From BD1-7 clade bacterium (GTDB lineage Bacteria; Pseudomonadota; Gammaproteobacteria; Pseudomonadales; DT-91): 64,000 nucleotides of DNA. The notes beneath the pieces are model-generated. The model made no database searches. It saw only the letters and a list, made by a program, of their open reading frames with translations, and had not been told where the DNA came from. The stretch covers positions 4,154 through 68,153 of the forward strand of contig CACSIN010000026.1 in assembly GCA_902705835.1 (NCBI GenBank), written 5' to 3'. The translations under genes and the position numbers were made by a program. Positions 26,731 through 36,103 of this stretch are shown in pieces; positions within the stretch are counted from its first letter, which is position 1, and every line of letters begins with the position of its first letter.

Positions 26731-28584
26731 ATGTTGAGACTACCTGTGATCGTAGGTTTCGGAGGCGTTAACGCGGCAGGCAGAAGTTCTTTCCATCATG
26801 CCCACAACCGCATGATCTTCGATGCTTTGAATGAATCACAGCAGGCGACCACGCTGCAATCATTAGCGTCACTGATGAATATTGATACGCCTGATGCCGA
26901 TCTGATTTTACCCAGTACGCTGGTTCGAAAGATTGAATCATCTTTGTTTGATACAGAAAACGTGACTTGGAATAAACGCTTCCCTGTTGCACCAAATGAC
27001 GATAACCGTATTAGTTTTACGACGAAACCGAATGCGTTACCTGAAGTCATTCCGCCCGGTTGGACGGTGACAGAGCTGGGTGACCGCCGTGTTCGTGTTG
27101 ACATCGCTGAAGCTGTCGACTTTTTATTACCGACGACGCGTTCAACCATTGTTCGTTCAGCGGGGCAGCTACCGGCGGGTTTCGAGCCGGGTAAACTGTA
27201 CCAATCGCGCAATCATCCGCGCGGTATTCAAATGACGGTTTACGGTGCATCTGATGCTTTGAGTTCAATGGGTATCGCCTGGGATGATGTTCGCGCCCGC
27301 GTTGCGCCAGATATGATCAGTGTGTATGCCGGGTCAGGGATGAGTCAGCTAGATTTGAACGGTAATGGCGGCATGATGATGGCACGCCTGACCGGTAAAA
27401 AAGTAACGTCCAAACAGTGCCCGTTTGGCTTTGCTGAAATGCCAGCAGATTTTATCAATGCATACCTTCTCGGCAGTATTGGTACAACGGGAACGAGCAT
27501 GGGGGCGTGCGCGTCTTTTCTGTATAACCTGCGTAGTGGTATTCAAGATATCCAGGCGGGTCGTTCACGAGTAGTTATTGTTGGTAACGCGGAAGCGCCG
27601 ATTACGTCTGAAGTTATTGATGGTTATGCGGCGATGGGTGCGTTGGCGACAGATGACGAGTTGCGCCAGTTAGACGGTCGAAGCGCCGATCAGCCGTGCG
27701 ATCACACGCGCGCTTGTCGTCCATTTTCAACCAACAAAGGATTTACATTAGCCGAATCCGCTCAGTTTCTGGTATTAATGGATGACGAACTAGCAATGGA
27801 GCTTGGCGCTAATATTCACGGTGCTGTGTCAGATGTATTTATCAACGCAGACGGCTATAAAAAGTCGATTTCGGCGCCGGGTGTAGGTAACTATGTCACT
27901 GTCGCAAAAGCGATGGCCGCGGCGCGTTCTATTGTTGGCGAGAAGGCATTTCGAGAGCGTTCGTTCTTTCAGGCACACGGTACCGGTACGCCGCAAAATC
28001 GATTGACTGAATCACACATTATCGACATGGCGGCGCGCAGTTTTGGTATTGATAAGTGGCTGGTAGGCGCAGTGAAGTCATATTTAGGGCATTCGATTGG
28101 TTGTGCAGCTGGAGACCAGATTGTAACGTCTTTGGGGATATGGAATAGTGGTATCTTTCCGGGCATTCATTCAATCGATCACATTGCTGAAGATGTCCAT
28201 CAAGATAACGTCAACTATGCGATGGAGCATGTTGAAGTTGGGCAGCAAGGAATGGATGTCGGCATTATCAATGCCAAAGGATTTGGTGGTAATAATGCAA
28301 CGGCAACATTGCTGGCTCCGCATATTGCTCAGCAGATGTTGGCTAAGAAGCACGGCAAGGGCGTGATTTCTGCCTGGCAGGACAAAAATGCCGCTGTACA
28401 ACAGGCGGCTAGTGACTATGATAGTGCGGCAACAGCAGGTGACGCTGAAACGATTTACCGCTTTGATTATCAAGTGGCCAATGGTGACAGTGTAACGATG
28501 TCGCAGAATGCGGTAACGGTTGATGGCTTCGAAAACGCAATATCTTTAGATTTTGAATCGCCATACGCTGAATTTCTCAAATAA
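26731..28584 (+). CDS. fabY: FabY-like beta-ketoacyl-ACP synthase
   Basis: The 617-residue protein from ATG 26731 (AAGGAAAA upstream) is a thiolase-fold condensing enzyme with triad Cys260 (TSMGACASF), His416 (FFQAHGTGTPQ) and His454 (SYLGHSIGCAAG). It is much longer than FabB/FabF (about 410) because of a roughly 200-residue N-terminal insertion. It opens LPVIVGFGGVNAAGRSSFHHA, which I associate with FabY of Pseudomonas aeruginosa, the enzyme that primes fatty-acid synthesis from acetyl-CoA and malonyl-ACP in place of FabH. A secondary-lipid synthase is the main alternative. An apparent 40-residue N-terminal extension in the frame is probably untranslated. Confidence 0.75.
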   Translation: MLRLPVIVGFGGVNAAGRSSFHHAHNRMIFDALNESQQATTLQSLASLMNIDTPDADLILPSTLVRKIESSLFDTENVTWNKRFPVAPNDDNRISFTTKPNALPEVIPPGWTVTELGDRRVRVDIAEAVDFLLPTTRSTIVRSAGQLPAGFEPGKLYQSRNHPRGIQMTVYGASDALSSMGIAWDDVRARVAPDMISVYAGSGMSQLDLNGNGGMMMARLTGKKVTSKQCPFGFAEMPADFINAYLLGSIGTTGTSMGACASFLYNLRSGIQDIQAGRSRVVIVGNAEAPITSEVIDGYAAMGALATDDELRQLDGRSADQPCDHTRACRPFSTNKGFTLAESAQFLVLMDDELAMELGANIHGAVSDVFINADGYKKSISAPGVGNYVTVAKAMAAARSIVGEKAFRERSFFQAHGTGTPQNRLTESHIIDMAARSFGIDKWLVGAVKSYLGHSIGCAAGDQIVTSLGIWNSGIFPGIHSIDHIAEDVHQDNVNYAMEHVEVGQQGMDVGIINAKGFGGNNATATLLAPHIAQQMLAKKHGKGVISAWQDKNAAVQQAASDYDSAATAGDAETIYRFDYQVANGDSVTMSQNAVTVDGFENAISLDFESPYAEFLK

Positions 28585-28596
28585 AAAGATGGCATT

Positions 28597-29052
28597 ATGG
28601 GCGCAAGCACTCCATACAATCCCAAGTTCAGTGAACTGTACCGGGATCTATTGGTAACCCTGGATCAGAACGGCGTCGGTTCGACGTTGCGTTTGACCAA
28701 GAAGGCGCTGGCACATGGAAAGTTGGGTTTTTATAGCTGCAGCGCTTTCTCAATAGGCGAAGAAGCCACCATTCATGCGAATCTCTACGGTAAAGCCTTT
28801 GATGCCGTGGTTCGGGTAACTGACTGTTGCCCGAAAAAAGATCTATATATGATTGAGCTTGAAATGGTTGAAGACATCGCCTTTCAGGCCAGAATTTTTC
28901 TGCAATTGGCTGCGATTGCGAATTACAAAGAGGCTTGTGACTGTGATGGCCGATGTTTGACCATTGATGAGGCGGCCTTTGAGTGGATTGAAGAGCATGC
29001 CGAGAGTTTTGCTGAAGAGTTTGAGAGCCGCGTCAACGATTCGGTGATTTAA
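28597..29052 (+). CDS. Unknown protein in operon with the FabY-like gene, weakly PilZ-like
   Basis: This 151-residue soluble protein starts 12 bases after the synthase stop. The middle (SIGEEATIHANLYGKAFDAVVRVTDCCPKKDLYMIELEMVE) has the strand rhythm of a PilZ barrel but lacks the RxxxR and D/NxSxxG c-di-GMP residues. A Cys cluster (CDCDGRC) and an acidic C-terminal helix (EEHAESFAEEFESR) follow. I do not recognise the family. Close spacing suggests co-translation with the synthase. Confidence 0.7.
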   Translation: MGASTPYNPKFSELYRDLLVTLDQNGVGSTLRLTKKALAHGKLGFYSCSAFSIGEEATIHANLYGKAFDAVVRVTDCCPKKDLYMIELEMVEDIAFQARIFLQLAAIANYKEACDCDGRCLTIDEAAFEWIEEHAESFAEEFESRVNDSVI

Positions 29053-29372
29053 CAAAGCCCCCATTCGTAAAGCCCGATTCATACAATCCCATTTTTTAAG
29101 TGTTACTTCCTACCCCGCAGTTGTTGTGGTCAATCCAGCCAGCACTCGTTGGTGGTTTCTCTTTTTTTGTAATGTCCAATTGCGCGCTGCTATTTATCAG
29201 CCGCTAGCTTGCGTTGACTTTGCTCTTTGTGCCGTATTGTTTGGAGCCCGGTAGGATTGATTTAGCCTGACTGCTGGTGTATTTTCGCTGGTTTTACTTT
29301 TCTACAAGCCACGTTGCGGTCTGTTGTTGTGACTTTTGCGTGTGGCCGACGACCAATTTGGGAGAGATTGTC
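29053..29372. other. Gap before the SRPBCC operon
   Basis: About 320 bases carry no believable gene. An in-frame extension of the next gene to 29277 is Cys- and Phe-rich and unlike protein. No terminator is evident; a promoter for the next operon should be here. Confidence 0.35.
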
Positions 29373-29870
29373 ATGGGGCGTGAAGCGACATACCGAGTAT
29401 CCATTAATATTCCACGGCAAGAGGCGTGGGAAATCATGCAGGATCTAACGGTGCCTCATAAATACGTGCCCGGTTTGCTCAGAACCGAGATGCATACAGA
29501 GCAGTTGCAAGGTGTTGGTACCAGCCGTCGTGTATTCAAGAAAATGATGGCATTGGATGAAACCGTTACTGAATGGAACGAGGGTGAGGGTTTTACACTG
29601 CGTTTGCATGATGGACAAAAAGACAAACCAATGCCTAAATCCTTCTTTCGCTACAAAATCGAAGACGGCCCGGCAAACACCACGATTTTTACTGCCACCA
29701 TGGGCTACACCTTCTGGCTTGGCCCTATCGGTCAGCTCATTGACGGGCCGATTGTGTATCCGATCGTAAAAGGTGAAATCCGTGATGTCGCTTTGGCAGT
29801 GAAACACTATTACGAAACCGGTACAACACCTACGCCAGCGGATATCAAACGCTTGCGAGCCATTGCATGA
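29373..29870 (+). CDS. SRPBCC (START-like) family protein
   Basis: The 165-residue protein begins MGREATYRVSINIPRQEAWEIMQDLTVPHKYVPGL, the usual opening of polyketide-cyclase/dehydrase-like SRPBCC proteins with a hydrophobic ligand cavity. The end TFWLGPIGQLIDGPIVYPIVKGEIRDVALAVKHYYETG is the long C-terminal helix of the fold. Start chosen at ATG 29373 with GGGAGAG 9 bases upstream. Its stop overlaps the start of the FkbM gene (ATGA). Ligand unknown. Confidence 0.82.
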   Translation: MGREATYRVSINIPRQEAWEIMQDLTVPHKYVPGLLRTEMHTEQLQGVGTSRRVFKKMMALDETVTEWNEGEGFTLRLHDGQKDKPMPKSFFRYKIEDGPANTTIFTATMGYTFWLGPIGQLIDGPIVYPIVKGEIRDVALAVKHYYETGTTPTPADIKRLRAIA

Positions 29871-30685
29871 GTCAAGCAGATCCAAAAAACGCGGCATTAT
29901 ACCCATTACGTATCGACAACTTTGCACATACTGTAAGTCTGTACGTGCACGAAAGCGGTGATCAGCACGTCTCGCTCAGCATTGCTGAAGAGGCCGTGTG
30001 GGAGGCCTACGAAACCCAGCTGCTATTGAAATTACTAAAGCCTAGCTCGGTGTTAGTTGATGTCGGCGCGAATATTGGTTACTACTCTGTGGTGGGTGGC
30101 AAACAGATTGGAGAAGCCGGGCAAGTGTTTGCTTTCGAACCCGAACCTGATAATTTTGCGTTATTAGCGCGCAATGTCGAGGCTAACGATTTGGCGCATG
30201 TGCATGCGATCAATGCGGGTTTGTCGACAGAGGCGGGTGATGCACGTATTTATCTCTCTGATGATAACTTTGGTGACCATCAGATCTATGACGATGGCAG
30301 TGAGCGCCCGTTCAAAACGATCGAGTTGGTGGCAGGTAGCGAGTATCTGGCACCGTTTACCGGTCGTATCGATGTGTTGAAGGTCGATACACAAGGGGCT
30401 GAATTTCAGGTTTTATCCGGGTTGGATACGCTTATCAGAAGCAGCTTGCCTGAATTTTCGATGATCATCGAGTTTTGGCCCAATGGACTCAAACGATCCG
30501 GCTCTAGTGCACATGCGCTGCTTGATCTGTTGCTTAGCTATGAGTTGCCCTTGCATATTATCGACCATATAGAGTACCGGTTAATACCGTGTAAAGAGTC
30601 AGATTTACGGCCATGGATTGATGAGGTCGATGCCGCAGGCACTAACGAAGGGTTTATGAATCTCTATCTTGGAAATCCAGTATGA
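29867..30685 (+). CDS. FkbM-family methyltransferase
   Basis: This 272-residue SAM-dependent methyltransferase has motif I LVDVGANIGYYSVV (about 62-75), the acidic post-I FAFEPEPDNFALLARNV and the DVLKVDTQGAEFQVLSGLD signature of FkbM proteins. These usually O-methylate sugars or small molecules. It starts inside the stop of the SRPBCC gene and ends overlapping the nitroreductase start, both as ATGA, so the three genes are translationally coupled. The substrate is not evident from context. Confidence 0.88.
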   Translation: MSQADPKNAALYPLRIDNFAHTVSLYVHESGDQHVSLSIAEEAVWEAYETQLLLKLLKPSSVLVDVGANIGYYSVVGGKQIGEAGQVFAFEPEPDNFALLARNVEANDLAHVHAINAGLSTEAGDARIYLSDDNFGDHQIYDDGSERPFKTIELVAGSEYLAPFTGRIDVLKVDTQGAEFQVLSGLDTLIRSSLPEFSMIIEFWPNGLKRSGSSAHALLDLLLSYELPLHIIDHIEYRLIPCKESDLRPWIDEVDAAGTNEGFMNLYLGNPV

Positions 30686-31254
30686 CTGTCAATCAGGCCG
30701 TTCTTGACGCCATTCTCAAGCGTAACTCTTCATCTAAGCTGGCAGAGCCTGCGCCTTCAGACGCTGAACTAGCGGTGTTGATGCAAGCTGCTGGGCGCGC
30801 TCCTGATCATGCTCGCCTTCAGCCATGGCGTTTTCTGGCGATACAGGGCGAAGGGCGTAGTGCTTTGGGTCAATTGTTTGCCGATGTGCAGCAGGAAGAC
30901 ACTGGGCAAGTATTGAGTGATGATAAACGGCGCGATATTGCTACAAAGCCACTGCGGGCGCCGCTAATTTTGGCTCCAATCGCACACATTCAAGATCACC
31001 CTAAAGTGCCGGAAGTCGAACAAGTCATGTCGGTTGCCTGTGCTTGTCAGAACGTGCTTCTTGCGGCTGAGGCGATGGGATATGCAGGTATATGGCGCAC
31101 CGGCCCAATGGCATTTGATGCGCGCGTACATGTAGGATTAGGGTTGGCTGAAAACGAACAGCTTTTGGGCTTTTTGTATCTGGGCACTCGTGCGGCTTCT
31201 GAGAAGTCACTACCTGAAATCGCAACGTCAAGCTTATTGCGCCAATGGCCATAG
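30682..31254 (+). CDS. Nitroreductase family protein (YdjA-like)
   Basis: This 190-residue flavoprotein of the short YdjA branch opens with the FMN-binding KRNSSSKL and has APDHARLQPWRFLAIQG. It also has RAPLILAPIAHI, the dimer helix SVACACQNVLLAAEAMGYAGIWRTG and a final GFLYLGT. It should use FMN and NAD(P)H; substrates of the branch are poorly known. Third gene of the ATGA-coupled operon. Confidence 0.9.
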   Translation: MTVNQAVLDAILKRNSSSKLAEPAPSDAELAVLMQAAGRAPDHARLQPWRFLAIQGEGRSALGQLFADVQQEDTGQVLSDDKRRDIATKPLRAPLILAPIAHIQDHPKVPEVEQVMSVACACQNVLLAAEAMGYAGIWRTGPMAFDARVHVGLGLAENEQLLGFLYLGTRAASEKSLPEIATSSLLRQWP

Positions 31255-31648
31255 TGTCAGTCGGTAATTGGGGTGCTGCTAATTGAATGTGTTGAAATCC
31301 ACGTTCTAGCATAGCGATATTTGCGTAAGGTGCTGTTGGCTGAGCGCTCTATGATTGGCTAATGGTTTATGCTGGAGTATCCTTGTGGGATGCTCTGGTG
31401 CGCAACACTAACTCCGTTATATTTTTTAATTTGCACCTTTCCTGTTTTTATTGCATATCAATTTGACGAACTAGTTGAAATTTTATTTGCGTCATAAAAT
31501 GACTCAACTTGGCAGATCTTCTTTAAAATACGGCTTTTCATTGTTTCTGAGTTTTTCTAACATGGGGACATAAGCCGCTGTATTGCCGAAATAATTTCAG
31601 TTCTGCAATACGATTCTTTTTGATTATTTCTCGCACAACTGAGATCGA
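31255..31648. other. Gene-free gap upstream of the DUF1631-like gene
   Basis: The 394 bases turn AT-rich from about 31410. TTGACG occurs near 31463, but I cannot pair it convincingly with a -10 box. No ORF or RNA gene is recognised. Confidence 0.35.
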
Positions 31649-33580
31649 ATGCCGATTCTTGTAGATAAATCCGCCGTGATCGCGGGAGACCAGGATCAAC
31701 TTAACGCATTAATTTGTGCGCACTTTATCGGCACATCTTCAGTGGCTGGTGAAGCGCTAACCGATGCTGATCAACAGCACCTCGCCAATATGGCCTTTAA
31801 ATCCCTTGCCGGCTATTCTAGCTGGGATGTTTCTCATATCGACAAAATGCTCGTTGGTCTTGAAAAAAATGCCAAACTCCGTATTCCCGGCGTTACGCGT
31901 GCCCAATTGGTTTTTAATATACATTTGGTTAATGCGGTGGCGCGACGTATTCAGCTCGATTCTCCACTGGCGGAGTATTTGAGTCGTTTGTCGTTGCACC
32001 TGTTTTGTTATTCGCTGCGGGATATGGAAATCTGGCAGCACGGCCATGCCATTCTCCAGACGATTGATCGTCTTAATCAGTTGTCGGTGGGGTGGCAGGC
32101 AGATTTTCCCAAGCATTCGGATGCCTACAAGCAGCTGTTGGATGAGCTTGTTACTGATCTGCAGGCGGTGGAGTTCGGCAATAGCAGTGAGTTGATTCAG
32201 CGTTGTCAGCAGAGCGAGCAGCGTATTGAGCAACAGCTGAAACGATATTCAACCTTGTCGCAGCGCTTGTGTGACAGTGAGGCGGGCGCGCTGAAAGCGC
32301 GTCAGGCGAACGATACGGTTATTCGATTCTTTAACAAATGCAGTAAAAATCGGCATTTGCCTGCGCAGGTCGCTGATTATATTCGTAATACCCTGGTATC
32401 GGAGCTTAAACTTGTCATCGTTGGCTCCGGGGGGTTAGGTAGCGGTAAATGGTTGCGTTTAAGAAAACTGATCGAAACCTTGTTTGTGCTCTATCAGCCC
32501 GGCGGCGTTGATCTGAATGACCCGCGCAAGAAGGCTATGTTGACTCAGGTGCCAGAAGAGCTGAAGAGGGCGTTAGAGAGCCTGTCAATCACTGGTGATG
32601 AGGCTGAAGCCTTTCTTAACCAAGTAGGGTTTGATTTTGCAAAGATTGCTGCGAATGCTGCCGATTTTGAGCTCGAGCCTGTTGCGCCGCTACCCATTGA
32701 TGATGTGACGGCAGATATTGAAACCAGCGTTGCCAGCAATTTAATGGATCACGCCAAGCAATTTGATGAAGGGCATTGGTTTATTCACAAAGATGAAGCC
32801 GGTAAGCGCACACGTATGCGTCTGGCGTTGAAGTTGACGGATTTCGAGCAAGTTATGTTTACGAATTTTGTCGGCAAGAAAGTTATGAGTCTTTCCGTTA
32901 GCGATTTCGCGTATTTGTTGTCGTCACGCTCTGTTGTTCCCGTGTATGCCGGCAGTATTACCGATCGAGCCTACCAACGTTTGTTAGAGCAGTTGCTGGA
33001 CGGATACGATGTGATCTACCAGCGTCAACTTGACGACGAGCGCCGCTCAGCCGAGGCACGGCGTGCCAAAGAGGCTGAAGCTAAACGCTTAGCAGACCTT
33101 GAAGAGCAGCAGCGTGAACAAGAGAAGCTTGAGCAGGCAAGACAGGCTCAGCTTCAGGCTGAGCGATTGCAAGCCGAGCAGGAGGTGCAAGAGCGTGCCT
33201 TGGCTGCGGAGAAAGCGCGACAAGAAGCGGAGGCTTTGCGGCAGCAGGAAGCTGAGGAAGCGCGCCAGCAACAGCTGGAGAAAGTAACCGCAGACTTGAA
33301 GAAACAAGCACGACTAGCGTTGGATTCTTTGTCACTCGGTAGCTGGATCGATTTGAAGCAAACCTCGGATGCCGAAATGATACGAGTCAAGCTGGCTGTT
33401 AAATTCAACGCGACCAAGCGATATATTTTTGTCGATCACGATGGTGTCACGGTCGGTGAATATCACCGCGACGACCTGGTTGAAAAAGTGTTGATTGGTG
33501 AGGCTTTATTGCTTGAAAGTGATGAGCGTTTTGCGCAGCGTTTGGTGAAGGTGGTAGAGACGATAAAATCAGGCCGTTGA
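31649..33580 (+). CDS. DUF1631-like protein with duplicated C-terminal domain
   Basis: This 643-residue cytosolic protein has an alpha-helical N-terminal half (about 1-330). A compact beta-rich domain near 372-455 contains GHWFIHKDEAGKRTRMRLALKL. A Glu/Gln/Arg/Ala-rich coiled coil covers about 465-552. A second copy of the compact domain follows near 560-640, with GSWIDLKQTSDAEMIRVKLAVKF. The aligned copies share G-x-W-x-x-x-K, R-x-K/R-L-A-x-K and a trailing L-x-x. I assign it to DUF1631 by its general look; function unknown. The PilZ gene downstream suggests a link to c-di-GMP biology, which is inference. Confidence 0.65.
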   Translation: MPILVDKSAVIAGDQDQLNALICAHFIGTSSVAGEALTDADQQHLANMAFKSLAGYSSWDVSHIDKMLVGLEKNAKLRIPGVTRAQLVFNIHLVNAVARRIQLDSPLAEYLSRLSLHLFCYSLRDMEIWQHGHAILQTIDRLNQLSVGWQADFPKHSDAYKQLLDELVTDLQAVEFGNSSELIQRCQQSEQRIEQQLKRYSTLSQRLCDSEAGALKARQANDTVIRFFNKCSKNRHLPAQVADYIRNTLVSELKLVIVGSGGLGSGKWLRLRKLIETLFVLYQPGGVDLNDPRKKAMLTQVPEELKRALESLSITGDEAEAFLNQVGFDFAKIAANAADFELEPVAPLPIDDVTADIETSVASNLMDHAKQFDEGHWFIHKDEAGKRTRMRLALKLTDFEQVMFTNFVGKKVMSLSVSDFAYLLSSRSVVPVYAGSITDRAYQRLLEQLLDGYDVIYQRQLDDERRSAEARRAKEAEAKRLADLEEQQREQEKLEQARQAQLQAERLQAEQEVQERALAAEKARQEAEALRQQEAEEARQQQLEKVTADLKKQARLALDSLSLGSWIDLKQTSDAEMIRVKLAVKFNATKRYIFVDHDGVTVGEYHRDDLVEKVLIGEALLLESDERFAQRLVKVVETIKSGR

Positions 33581-33606
33581 ACCTCGTTAGAAGATTGTGA
33601 ATTAAG

Positions 33607-33622
33607 TGTGAATTGCGTCACA
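33607..33622 (+). promoter_or_regulatory. CRP/Vfr-type binding site upstream of the PilZ gene
   Basis: TGTGA-N6-TCACA matches the CRP core exactly, with N6 = ATTGCG. The symmetry extends to 8-base arms (AAGTGTGA/TCACACTT). It lies just upstream of a promoter-like pair, at about -55 to -60 from the presumed start of transcription, a position used for activation. Confidence 0.75.
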
Positions 33623-33634
33623 CTTGCAAAATCT

Positions 33635-33664
33635 TTGGACAAATAGCGGTTGCGCCTTTAATCT
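33635..33664 (+). promoter_or_regulatory. Sigma-70-like promoter of the PilZ gene
   Basis: TTGGAC at 33635-33640 and TAATCT at 33659-33664, 18-base spacing. It lies just downstream of the CRP-like site and about 30 bases before the PilZ ATG. Confidence 0.5.
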
Positions 33665-33695
33665 AGAGTCAGATTGACTTGGGGCGTGCTTGACC

Positions 33696-34064
33696 ATGAA
33701 TAACAATAATCAAAAGCGGCAAGAGTCGCGGTTGGACCAACGCGAAACCATCTTCATTGAAACGCAAAGCGCCTATCGGGGCGAGCCAGGCAATTACAAG
33801 ATGCTGGTCTGCGAGTCTGTTGATGTATCTGCCAACGGCATTCGTGCGTATATCGATGAGCCTGTGCCTGAGCAGGCGATATTCCAAATGTGTGTAGAAA
33901 TCCACGAAACTAACCAGCGATTGTATTTGGCGGTGCAGGTTCGATGGATTCGTGACGATGAATCCGGCCAGGGTTACCAGGTGGGGTTTCAGATCTTCGA
34001 ATCTGACGATACTGATGTGCAGGCGTGGAAGCTTCATATTGCGGATTGTCTTGTACCTGAATAA
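33696..34064 (+). CDS. PilZ-domain c-di-GMP receptor
   Basis: This 122-residue single-domain protein has an R-x-x-x-R pair near the N-terminus (RLDQRE) and D-V-S-A-N-G-I-R as the D/N-x-S-x-x-G motif, the two signatures that bind c-di-GMP. The strand VRWIRDDESGQGYQVGFQI closes the barrel, and a final helix follows. Start taken at ATG 33696 in place of the TTG two codons earlier. As it has no partner domain, it probably acts by protein contact. Likely cAMP-CRP controlled, given the site upstream. Confidence 0.88.
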   Translation: MNNNNQKRQESRLDQRETIFIETQSAYRGEPGNYKMLVCESVDVSANGIRAYIDEPVPEQAIFQMCVEIHETNQRLYLAVQVRWIRDDESGQGYQVGFQIFESDDTDVQAWKLHIADCLVPE

Positions 34065-34350
34065 TCCTGGACAACCTAGCGCTTCTGACCCCGCGTTGTG
34101 TGCTGCTTCCAATTTCAGCATGAATGCCTTTGATTGCCGTCCACATGCGGCCTATATCGCGTGGCTTTGGCCAGGTTGCAAAATTTGCTACTGAACAGCC
34201 CTCTTCAAATCTTGTCGTAGACTCTGATACCTCTATAATATCCGCCTTGCGAATCTCTGCAGATAGAATGCACTGTGCTGTCGACACTGTATGGCATGTA
34301 TCAGTATCATCAGAGGCTCTGAAAATTCCCTACCGATTGTTGGATAAGTT

Positions 34351-35850
34351 ATGACCGAAGTTCGTACCCGGATTGCGCCGTCGCCTACCGGTGACCCGCA
34401 TGTCGGCACCGCTTATATTGCGCTGTTTAACCTGTGTTTTGCCCGTCAGCATCAGGGTAAGTTCATTCTTCGCATTGAAGATACTGATCAGACACGTAGC
34501 AATCGTGAATCCGAGCAGGCGATCTTCGATTCACTACGCTGGTTAGGGCTTGAGTGGGATGAGGGCCCAGACGTTGGCGGTGATTTTGGCCCATATCGTC
34601 AAAGCGAGCGCGGAGATGTATACACCGAACATTGCAGTGAATTGATCGAAAAGGGTTATGCATTTCGCTGTTACCGAACGCCGGAAGAGCTCAATGTGTT
34701 GCGAGAGAGTCGTCGTGAACAAGGCTTGCACGCGGCGTTGAAGCCATCAGACTTGAAGTTGCCAGATGACGAAGTTGCTCGTCGTGAAGCTGAAGGTGCC
34801 CCTTATGTTATTCGTATGGTTGTGCCAGAGGATGACGGTCAATGTATCGTTAAGGATATGCTGCGCGGAGAAATCGCGCTCGACTGGAGTATGGTCGATG
34901 CACAAATCCTATTGAAATCTGATGGTATGCCAACCTACCACTTGGCAAATGTTGTTGATGATCACTTGATGAACATTACCCACGTTCTGCGTGGCGAAGA
35001 GTGGATTAATTCGGCGCCCAAACACAAGTTGCTGTATCAGTATTTTGGTTGGGATATGCCTGAGCTTTGTCACTTGCCGCTACTGCGTAACCCTGACAAG
35101 AGCAAATTGAGCAAACGTAAAAACCCAACCAGCATTTTGTATTACCAGCGTATGGGTTTTATGCCAGAAGCTGTGCTGAACTATCTCGGCCGCATGGGGT
35201 GGTCAATGCCAGATGAAAGTGAAAAATTCTCACTGGAAGAAATGCACACACACTTTAATATTCAACGAGTTTCTTTGGGTGGTCCCATCTTTGATGTGAC
35301 AAAACTGAAGTGGTTGAACGGCCGTTGGTTGCGTGAAGATTTGACGCTTGAGCAGCTGGCTGATCGCTTGCAGGAATGGGCATTCAATAAAGAGCGTTTG
35401 ATGCCTGCGTTGGCTCAATTTCAGCCACGTCTTGAGGTTATGAGTGATCTGGCGCCATCGGCAGCCTTTTTGTTCGGTGGTATGTTGGATCTGGAAGAGG
35501 GTGACTTTACCAGTAACTCCAAGTTGCCGGTTGAGCAGCAGGTTGATTTACTGCAATTTGCGCTGTGGCGTTTGGAGGCTTTGCGTCACTGGGAGAAAGA
35601 TGTCATCTTCGCTGAGATGAAAACACTGAGTACGCAGATGGAGATCAAACTGAAAGATTTTCTTGCGCCGATCTTTGTTAGCATTGCGGGTACTACCTCA
35701 TCTATTTCGGTTATGGATTCTATGACGATGCTTGGCCCGGATATGTCTCGTGCACGTTTGCGTCATGCGATTGATGTTTTGGGCGGCGTATCCAAGAAGA
35801 AGATGAAGAAGCTGGAGAAAGCCTACCAAGTGCTTGAAATAAATAGCTAA
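34351..35850 (+). CDS. gltX: Glutamyl-tRNA synthetase
   Basis: This 499-residue class I synthetase has the HIGH-type motif in [13 protein letters not shown] and the KMSKS-type loop [31 protein letters not shown] is typical of GluRS. It charges tRNA-Glu. GGA sits 9 bases before the ATG, and 286 bases without other features separate it from the PilZ gene. A tRNA-Ala gene with its own promoter lies immediately downstream. Confidence 0.97.
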   Translation: MTEVRTRIAPSPTGDPHVGTAYIALFNLCFARQHQGKFILRIEDTDQTRSNRESEQAIFDSLRWLGLEWDEGPDVGGDFGPYRQSERGDVYTEHCSELIEKGYAFRCYRTPEELNVLRESRREQGLHAALKPSDLKLPDDEVARREAEGAPYVIRMVVPEDDGQCIVKDMLRGEIALDWSMVDAQILLKSDGMPTYHLANVVDDHLMNITHVLRGEEWINSAPKHKLLYQYFGWDMPELCHLPLLRNPDKSKLSKRKNPTSILYYQRMGFMPEAVLNYLGRMGWSMPDESEKFSLEEMHTHFNIQRVSLGGPIFDVTKLKWLNGRWLREDLTLEQLADRLQEWAFNKERLMPALAQFQPRLEVMSDLAPSAAFLFGGMLDLEEGDFTSNSKLPVEQQVDLLQFALWRLEALRHWEKDVIFAEMKTLSTQMEIKLKDFLAPIFVSIAGTTSSISVMDSMTMLGPDMSRARLRHAIDVLGGVSKKKMKKLEKAYQVLEINS

Positions 35851-35867
35851 TTTTTTCGAATTAGCAG

Positions 35868-35895
35868 TTGACTCCGACGCGTACGTCTCTATAAT
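35868..35895 (+). promoter_or_regulatory. Promoter of tRNA-Ala
   Basis: TTGACT (35868-35873) and a perfect TATAAT (35890-35895) with 16-base spacing lie 14 bases before the tRNA. The discriminator is GC-rich (GCGCA), as in stringently controlled stable RNA promoters. Confidence 0.85.
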
Positions 35896-35909
35896 GCGCA
35901 ACTCAATTC

Positions 35910-35985
35910 GGGGCCTTAGCTCAGCTGGGAGAGCGCAACACTGGCAGTGTTGAGGTCAGCGGTTCGATCCCGCTAGGCTCCACCA
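35910..35985 (+). tRNA. tRNA-Ala(GGC)
   Basis: 76 bases including an encoded CCA. The acceptor GGGGCCT pairs with AGGCTCC and contains the G3:U70 wobble that identifies alanine tRNA. The D arm is GCTC/GAGC. The anticodon stem CAACA/TGTTG holds loop CTGGCAG with anticodon GGC, reading GCC/GCU. The T arm contains GGTTCGATCC. Confidence 0.97.
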
Positions 35986-35990
35986 AATTG

Positions 35991-36027
35991 AAAAAAGCTT
36001 CATGTTTCGACATGAAGCTTTTTTTTT
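35991..36027 (+). terminator. Intrinsic terminator after tRNA-Ala
   Basis: A perfect stem AAGCTTCATG/CATGAAGCTT with loop TTTCGA is followed directly by seven T residues. It starts 6 bases after the tRNA. Confidence 0.93.
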
Positions 36028-36103
36028 GCCTGAAATAATTTTTCTGTGTCTGGTAGCATACGTATCAACCAACAGTGAATTTGTACGAAGATCTTTAACC
36101 TTT

